Shown here: positions 59,195-64,000 of the stretch, one piece after another
Numbering within the stretch: the first letter of the stretch is position 1
How the letters are laid out: the number at the start of each line of letters is the position of its first letter
DNA from: Massilia sp. PDC64
Lineage (GTDB): Bacteria > Pseudomonadota > Gammaproteobacteria > Burkholderiales > Burkholderiaceae_D
NCBI RefSeq assembly: GCF_900101265.1
Contig: NZ_FMZS01000003.1
Span: forward strand, 496,001 to 560,000
Direction of reading: 5' to 3'
DNA length: 64,000 bases
Notes under the pieces: model-generated
What the model was told of the DNA's origin: nothing
What the model saw: the letters and a program-made list of their open reading frames with translations, nothing else
Database searches by the model: none
Position numbers and translations under genes: made by a program

Positions 59195-60724
59195 ATGCTT
59201 GACTCCACCGAATATACCCAGACTTTGCAGCTGTCCACCCAGGGCATGCCCGGTCGGCCGCTGCTGGCGCTGACGATCCTCTGGCATCCCGATCCGGCAC
59301 GCGTCGGCGAACAATTCGTCGGCGATCCCGGTACGCTGGAAGTGAACCGCTACGCACCGTTGTTCTATCGTCCGGGCCAGGCGGGCCTGCCTCTCGGCCA
59401 CGGCACGATCTCGCGCGATCCCGTGCGGATCGTGCGCGAGGATGAAGGCGAAGGTGTCGTCGTGCATTTTCCCGCGACGCGCATGCCGGTCGAGCTGAAC
59501 GGTCGGGCGGCGACGGGCCAGGTCCGGTTCGACGCGGAGGACGTGGCGCGCGGCCAGGTGCTGACGCTCGGTCGCGCCGTCGTCCTGTGCCTGCACTGGA
59601 TGGAGTGCCTGCCCAAGCATAATCCGGTGCCGGGCCTCGTGGGCGTGGGGGCGGCGGCGATCGCCCTGCGCGACCAGATCCGCATGGTGGCGCCGACGGA
59701 CATTCCCGTGCTGCTGCTGGGCGAGACGGGCACCGGCAAGGAAATCGCGGCGCGCGCCATCCACGCGCTGGGCCAGCGCGCGGCAACGCGGCTGGTCGCC
59801 GTCAACATGGCGGCGCTGAACGAATCGCTGGCGGCCGCCGAGCTGTTCGGTGCCGCGCGCGGCGCGTACACGGGCGCGCAGGAGCGCAAGGGCCTGTTCG
59901 CGGAAGCGGACGGCGGTACGTTGTTCCTCGACGAGATCGGCAATGCGCCGCCCAGCGTACAGCCGATGCTGCTGCGCGTACTGGAGGGCGGCGATTATCG
60001 CCCGCTTGGCGCGAGCCAGGACCGCAAGACGACGGCGCGGCTGATCGCGGCCACGGACCAGGACCTCGACACGGCCGCGTTCAACCAGGCGTTATTGCGC
60101 CGCCTGGAAGGATTCGCGATCCAGCTGCCGCCGCTGCGCGCGCGGCGCGAGGACATCGGCGTCCTGATCGTGCACCTGCTGCAGGCGCATGGCGCGCAGC
60201 CGGTGCTGCCGCTGGAACTGGTGGTGGAGATCGCGTGCTACGACTGGCCCGGCAACATCCGCCAGCTGGGCCACACCTTGCGCCGCGCCGCGCTGCTCGT
60301 GCAGCATGGCGGCACGCCGCAGCTCGAGCAACTGGTGCGTTTGACGCCGGCGCCGGCGGGCAGTGCGGCGCGGCTGGTGTCGGCCGCGGAAGCCACGCCG
60401 GCGCCCGCCGCGGCGCCGGAGACGCCGCGCCGCAAACCGTCCGACATCACGGACGCGGAGGTGTTGCGGGCGATGGCCGCGAATGAGTGGAACATCCAGG
60501 CCGCGGCGCGCGACCTCGGCATCTCGCGGCCGACGATGTACAAGCTGCTCGATGGCCACCGGGCGATCCGTTGGGCGGAGCGGATTCCCGCCGAGGAGAT
60601 CGAACGGGCGCTGGCCGCGTGTGCTGGCGACGTCGGCCGCTGCGCGGAACTGCTCAAGACGCCGACCGAGTCGTTGCGGCGGGAAGTCCGGCGCCTGGCG
60701 CTGGATCGCGTGGCGCCGACGTAG
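59195..60724 (+). CDS. Sigma-54-dependent activator with FHA-like N-terminal domain
   Basis: A 509-residue enhancer-binding protein. The N-terminal 125 residues resemble an FHA domain (phosphothreonine reader). Central AAA+ domain: Walker A GETGTGKE near residue 177, sigma-54 contact loop GAYTGA near 224 (Tyr for the usual Phe), Walker B GGTLFLDEIG near 243, Arg fingers in LLRRLEGF. C-terminal Fis-type HTH NIQAAARDLGISRPTMYKLL near residue 430. With an FHA reader and a Ser/Thr kinase two genes away, control by threonine phosphorylation is likely. Divergent from the sigma-54 promoter region. Confidence 0.9.
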   Translation: MLDSTEYTQTLQLSTQGMPGRPLLALTILWHPDPARVGEQFVGDPGTLEVNRYAPLFYRPGQAGLPLGHGTISRDPVRIVREDEGEGVVVHFPATRMPVELNGRAATGQVRFDAEDVARGQVLTLGRAVVLCLHWMECLPKHNPVPGLVGVGAAAIALRDQIRMVAPTDIPVLLLGETGTGKEIAARAIHALGQRAATRLVAVNMAALNESLAAAELFGAARGAYTGAQERKGLFAEADGGTLFLDEIGNAPPSVQPMLLRVLEGGDYRPLGASQDRKTTARLIAATDQDLDTAAFNQALLRRLEGFAIQLPPLRARREDIGVLIVHLLQAHGAQPVLPLELVVEIACYDWPGNIRQLGHTLRRAALLVQHGGTPQLEQLVRLTPAPAGSAARLVSAAEATPAPAAAPETPRRKPSDITDAEVLRAMAANEWNIQAAARDLGISRPTMYKLLDGHRAIRWAERIPAEEIERALAACAGDVGRCAELLKTPTESLRREVRRLALDRVAPT

Positions 60725-60733
60725 GGCTCCGGA

Positions 60734-61126
60734 TCAGTCGCCCATCGGAGGCACCGAACCGACGTCCATTTCCGGATCCGGGAGGTAATAAAACGAACTG
60801 GTCCCGTCGCTATTGCGCGTGGAGAACGAGATCGTGAAACCCCACAGGCCCAGGTTCTGACCGACATTGAGGGTCGAGTGCGCCTTGAGGTTCACGCGGT
60901 TGCCTTCGGTGAACGGGGAACTGCCGTGGCAGCGGGTGTTCATTTGACCACTGATCAGGACACACTCCGCGATGTCGCCGGGACCTTCGAACTGGAACGC
61001 GACCTTGTCGCCGGCATAGACCTTGAACTCGTCGCCGTCTTCCTGGGGAACGCCGTTCAGGCTCCAGGTGGCCAGCGTCTGGCCCTCGACATAGGTGACG
61101 AGCAGTTGGTGAGTTTGTTGCGGCAT
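60734..61126 (-). CDS. Small hypothetical protein of the kinase/sigma-54 cluster
   Basis: A 130-residue soluble protein, not recognised with confidence. It looks all-beta (HQLLVTYVEGQTLATWSLNG, VYAGDKVAFQFEGPGDIAE, LGLWGFTISFSTRN) and ends in an acidic DPE-containing tail (YYLPDPEMDVG), reminiscent of the DP-EP family, which is itself uncharacterised. No signal peptide or membrane segment. AAAGGAAG precedes the ATG at 61126. It follows the kinase gene by 43 bases on the same strand, so it may be a substrate or output of that kinase. Confidence 0.7.
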   Translation of the reverse strand: MPQQTHQLLVTYVEGQTLATWSLNGVPQEDGDEFKVYAGDKVAFQFEGPGDIAECVLISGQMNTRCHGSSPFTEGNRVNLKAHSTLNVGQNLGLWGFTISFSTRNSDGTSSFYYLPDPEMDVGSVPPMGD

Positions 61127-61169
61127 GATCTTCCTTTCAGTTGAACAGCGATTGGTGGGTGAAGCGAAA

Positions 61170-63365
61170 TCAATCGGCGTGATAAGCGGGATCGCGGCGC
61201 AGTGCGACCAAGTCCGGTTCGGCTTCCACGTACTTGACCGGATAGCCCAGGCGCAGGGCCGCCGCGATCGCCGCGAGGGCGCGCTTGCGGTCGCCGAGCA
61301 GTTCATAGGCAAGCCCGGCGCGGAACTGGACGTCGGCCGACGTCGGCGCCATTGCCAGGGCACGCGTCAACAATGCCGGCGCCTCATCCTTGTGGCCGGA
61401 CCGGACGGCATACAACCCCATGCGCGAGACGAGCACGACGTCGTTGGGCGAACGCTCGAGATGCTTGGCGAGCAGGACACGCGCTTTTTCGTACGCCTGG
61501 CGGGCTTCCTCGCCACGACCGGGGATCCACAGCAACGTATCGGCCAGATTCGCCCAGTTCTGGTAGGAGCCGGGCGAGCCGCGGGTGGGCGAGACCGCGT
61601 TCTCGAACGCTTCGGCCGCGGCCACGTAGTCGCCGCGGAGGAACAGGATGTTGCCAAGGTTGGTGTACAGGATCCCGCTCGGGCGGACCTGCAAGCCTTG
61701 CTGTAGCACGCGCAAGGCCTCGTCGGCGCGGTTCTGGCGCATCAGGGCGGCGCTCAGGTTGGCGTACGACCGTACTGCGTCCGGTTGCAGGGCAATGCTG
61801 CGACGAAACGCCTGTTCGGCCGCTTTCAGGTCGGACTGCTCGTAGTACACGGCGCCGAGTTCATCCGTAAAGGCGCGTTCGCGGGGGAAGCGACGCGCGG
61901 CGTCGGCGATGCAGGCCAGTGCTTCGGCATAACGCCGTGTGTGGCGGAGCGTTTGGGCCTTGCCCCACAAGGCGTAAAAATTGGAGGGATCGAGGCGCAG
62001 GGCACGTTCGTAAGCCGCGAGCGCGTCGTCGCGCCGGCCCTGGGTATCGCGCACCCAGCCCAGCGCGATATGACTCAGCGCCAGTTGATCGTTCAGTTTC
62101 AATGCCTGCTGCGCGCCCGCATCGCCCTTGCGGAGCCACGTTTCATCCATGCGGTCGCCAATGTAGCGGAGGGTACTGATGATCGACTTGCCGGCCACCG
62201 CGGCCGCGCTGTCCGGGTTGTGCGCCAGGACGCGGTCGAAGTGCGCCTCGGCCTCGTCGAGGCTCTTGGGCACATCGATCTGCTTGAGTGCGGCCAGACC
62301 CTGCTCCATCTCGATCGCTTCGGAATAGGGGACGGTGGTCTGGGTGAGCGCGCCGATCCGGGGCGCTATCTGCCACCACAGTCCGCCGGCGAGCGCGATG
62401 GCGAGTGCCGTCGCGGCGCCGATACGCACGGCGCGGCGCGACAGTACGGGGGCCGACGCGGCGACCGGTGCGCGCGGCGCGGTGACGTCAGGCTTGCCGG
62501 TCAGCCCCGCGATCCGCTCGGCCACCTCGTCCATGCTTTCCAGGCGCTGCTCGGGCTGGCGCGCCGTCATCGCCCGGATCAGCGCAATGAGCGGCGTGCC
62601 GAGTGTGTCCGGATAATCCCACCCGTCCGACGACGTCTGGACGAGTGCCGCCGCGAGCGCGAGGCCGTGCAGGGTCGCAAAAGGCCGCTTGCCGCAGACG
62701 AGCTCGTACAGGATCACGCCGAGCGCATACACGTCTGCGCGCGGATCGGGCGTCGCGCCCTGCAGGCGTTCAGGGGCCATGTAGGCGATCGTGCCCTGCG
62801 GGTCGGTCTGACCCGTGGCCGCGACATCTCCCAGCGAGACAGTCTCGGTGGCGAGCGCGTCCTGGCGCAGCGCGAGGCCGAAGTCGAGTATCCGCACCCG
62901 TCCGTCGTCCTGGACCATCACGTTGGAAGGTTTGATGTCGCCGTGCACGAGGCCGGAAGCATGTGCGTCGCGCATCGCCTCCGCGACCTGGCGCACCCAG
63001 TCGAGCGCGGTCGCCAGCGGTACCGGCACATCCTGCAGGATGTCTTTCAGCGTGCGGCCATGCACCAGTTCCATGACGATGAACTGGCCCGCTTCATCCT
63101 CTTCGACGGCGTGCACCTTGACGAATGCGGCATGGCGCAGCGACGCGGCCAGGCGCGCCTCGCGCACTAGGTCGGTATCCGTCGCGCCGCCGTGGCGGAT
63201 GGCCTTGAGCGCGACGCTGCGGTGCAGGCGGGTGTCCCAGGCTTCGTGGACTTCGCCGAAACCGCCTTCGCCGAGACGGGCGCGCAGTTCGTAATGCCCG
63301 GACTGGCCGCGCCGCGGCGCCTGGCCGGATGCCTTGTTCGCTTCAGGAAGAGTGGTTGCCGCCAT
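61170..63365 (-). CDS. Ser/Thr protein kinase with membrane segment and TPR domain
   Basis: About 731 residues. PknB-type kinase domain at 25-290: glycine loop LGEGGFGEVHEAWD, Lys in VALKAI, catalytic HGDIKPSNV (HRD read as HGD), DFGLAL, GTIAYMAPERL. One transmembrane helix at about 315-332 (IGAATALAIALAGGLWW), then about ten TPR-like helical pairs to the C-terminus (for example ALAAYERALRLDPSNFYALW). The TPR part would lie in the periplasm if the kinase is cytoplasmic, as sensor or scaffold. Start ATG 63365. The FHA-type activator upstream is a natural substrate. Confidence 0.9.
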   Translation of the reverse strand: MAATTLPEANKASGQAPRRGQSGHYELRARLGEGGFGEVHEAWDTRLHRSVALKAIRHGGATDTDLVREARLAASLRHAAFVKVHAVEEDEAGQFIVMELVHGRTLKDILQDVPVPLATALDWVRQVAEAMRDAHASGLVHGDIKPSNVMVQDDGRVRILDFGLALRQDALATETVSLGDVAATGQTDPQGTIAYMAPERLQGATPDPRADVYALGVILYELVCGKRPFATLHGLALAAALVQTSSDGWDYPDTLGTPLIALIRAMTARQPEQRLESMDEVAERIAGLTGKPDVTAPRAPVAASAPVLSRRAVRIGAATALAIALAGGLWWQIAPRIGALTQTTVPYSEAIEMEQGLAALKQIDVPKSLDEAEAHFDRVLAHNPDSAAAVAGKSIISTLRYIGDRMDETWLRKGDAGAQQALKLNDQLALSHIALGWVRDTQGRRDDALAAYERALRLDPSNFYALWGKAQTLRHTRRYAEALACIADAARRFPRERAFTDELGAVYYEQSDLKAAEQAFRRSIALQPDAVRSYANLSAALMRQNRADEALRVLQQGLQVRPSGILYTNLGNILFLRGDYVAAAEAFENAVSPTRGSPGSYQNWANLADTLLWIPGRGEEARQAYEKARVLLAKHLERSPNDVVLVSRMGLYAVRSGHKDEAPALLTRALAMAPTSADVQFRAGLAYELLGDRKRALAAIAAALRLGYPVKYVEAEPDLVALRRDPAYHAD

Positions 63366-63392
63366 GTCCGTAAATATGTGATGTGCGGAAAC

Positions 63393-63398
63393 ATTATA
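63393..63398 (-). promoter_or_regulatory. -10 box upstream of the kinase gene
   Basis: TATAAT on the minus strand 28 bases before the kinase ATG; -35 not convincing. Confidence 0.4.
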
Positions 63399-63464
63399 GC
63401 GATAAAGCAACTATACGGCAGGAAAATTGTGTCCAGCCGGATAACAAGTATGTTCGACGCAACC

Positions 63465-64000
63465 TCAACCCCGCGGCGCCCGCTCCGGCGCCACGAACGC
63501 GAGCGCTTCCTCGAACGAGCGCAACACGATGTCGACGTGCTCCTCGACCGTCGGCTGCGGCACGGTCGACTGGTCGAACGGCAGCTTGACCGTGGCCAGC
63601 AGCGCATCCGGCAGGTGGGTGCGCAGTTCCTCGACGGCGTTCAGCCAGTCCCCCAGCCGGTCTTCCACGGGGTAGGGCAGGATGACGGTCGACACCAGTT
63701 CCGCCTTCTCCGGTCCCGGCCGGTCGGCCGTCCCCAGCAACGTGGAGCGGGCGTCGATGTTGGCGTCGCGCAGGGCCGACACGAGCAGTTCGGCCATCAG
63801 TTCGTCCCGCTCCACCGCGAGGGCCGCGCACAGCACGACGGAATGCGCGGGCACGTCCAGCGAGCCCTGCCAGCGGCCCTGGCGGGTCTCGCGCATCTGG
63901 CGCAGGTAGGCGCCCAGGTTGGCGTCGAGCAGCGACACGTCGCGCCGGCGCCGCGTGCGCGCGGGCGTGCGGCCTTCCGGGTTCAGGGTGGCCGCCACGC
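63465..64000 (-). CDS. C-terminal part of an unidentified protein (cut by window edge)
   Basis: The frame is open to the right edge, so the GTG at 63998 is probably internal. The visible 178 residues have a basic segment (TPARTRRRRDVSLLDANLGAYL) followed by an alternating alpha/beta pattern (VVLCAALAVERDELMAELLVSAL, KAELVSTVILPYP). The tail loosely resembles the soluble extension of some AI-2E-type permeases, but this is weak. No function is claimed. Confidence 0.55.
   Translation of the reverse strand, partial: VAATLNPEGRTPARTRRRRDVSLLDANLGAYLRQMRETRQGRWQGSLDVPAHSVVLCAALAVERDELMAELLVSALRDANIDARSTLLGTADRPGPEKAELVSTVILPYPVEDRLGDWLNAVEELRTHLPDALLATVKLPFDQSTVPQPTVEEHVDIVLRSFEEALAFVAPERAPRG

Overview
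The window is GC-rich chromosomal DNA from a betaproteobacterium, most likely Oxalobacteraceae of the Massilia/Telluria type. The inference rests on the housekeeping gene order (gloB - methyltransferase - rnhA - dnaQ - tRNA-Val), the aidB/upp/cold-shock block, many c-di-GMP proteins and a TonB-dependent polysaccharide locus under a LacI-type regulator. No phage, insertion sequence, integrase or CRISPR array was seen. The window holds 56 supported protein genes, one tRNA, one candidate small RNA and several terminators, promoters and operators. The genes at both edges are cut.

Region 1 (1-15550): an ABC permease fragment, a DUF4124 protein, an FAD-linked 2-hydroxyacid dehydrogenase, DUF2069, wrbA, a YihY membrane protein, an Mpo1-like DUF962 protein, an alpha/beta hydrolase, a Cys/Met-metabolism PLP-fold protein that has lost its PLP lysine, and a CBS protein. 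These are followed by a REC-DUF3369-GGDEF-EAL regulator, aroC, and a translationally coupled GGDEF-EAL/HDOD pair. Region 2 (15883-25050): aidB, upp plus a coupled Hpt-like protein, a cold-shock gene with a long structured leader, a LysR regulator divergent from aceB, then gloB, methyltransferase, rnhA, dnaQ and tRNA-Val(CAC).

Region 3 (25091-32732): a seven-gene, tightly overlapping operon for aerobic CoA-dependent degradation of an ortho-substituted benzoate, probably 2-aminobenzoate (anthranilate) or salicylate. It encodes a CoA ligase, a fused flavin monooxygenase/old-yellow-enzyme reductase, an SDR, a MarR regulator, an enoyl-CoA hydratase, an acyl-CoA dehydrogenase and a RidA-family deaminase. 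A perfect 9+9 palindrome overlaps the promoter and is a good MarR operator candidate.

Region 4 (32733-54723): a polysaccharide-utilisation locus for a uronic-acid polymer. Secreted enzymes (alginate-lyase-fold lyase with FnIII and LamG-like domains, GH28-like beta-helix enzyme, GH2, GH43) and a TonB receptor feed a LacY-type symporter. In the cytoplasm, a GH88 unsaturated uronyl hydrolase, KduI, KduD and a KdgK-like kinase carry the uronate to 2-keto-3-deoxy-6-phosphogluconate. An AGE-family isomerase and a second PfkB kinase handle another sugar. A LacI regulator sits in the middle. The palindrome GTTATCGATAAC or a close variant recurs at nine sites, almost all in promoter regions of this locus and none noticed elsewhere. 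Between two of these sites lies a short structured stretch ending in a strong terminator, which is a candidate regulated small RNA.

Region 5 (54839-64000): a SYLF protein, DUF2784, HdeD-like, DUF427 and M15 peptidase genes. Then comes a signalling cluster: a helix-turn-helix AAA ATPase preceded by a textbook sigma-54 promoter, a divergent sigma-54 activator with an FHA-like N-terminus, a small unrecognised protein, and a Ser/Thr kinase with TPR repeats. This last cluster and the operator/small-RNA arrangement of region 4 are the most novel-looking parts of the window.
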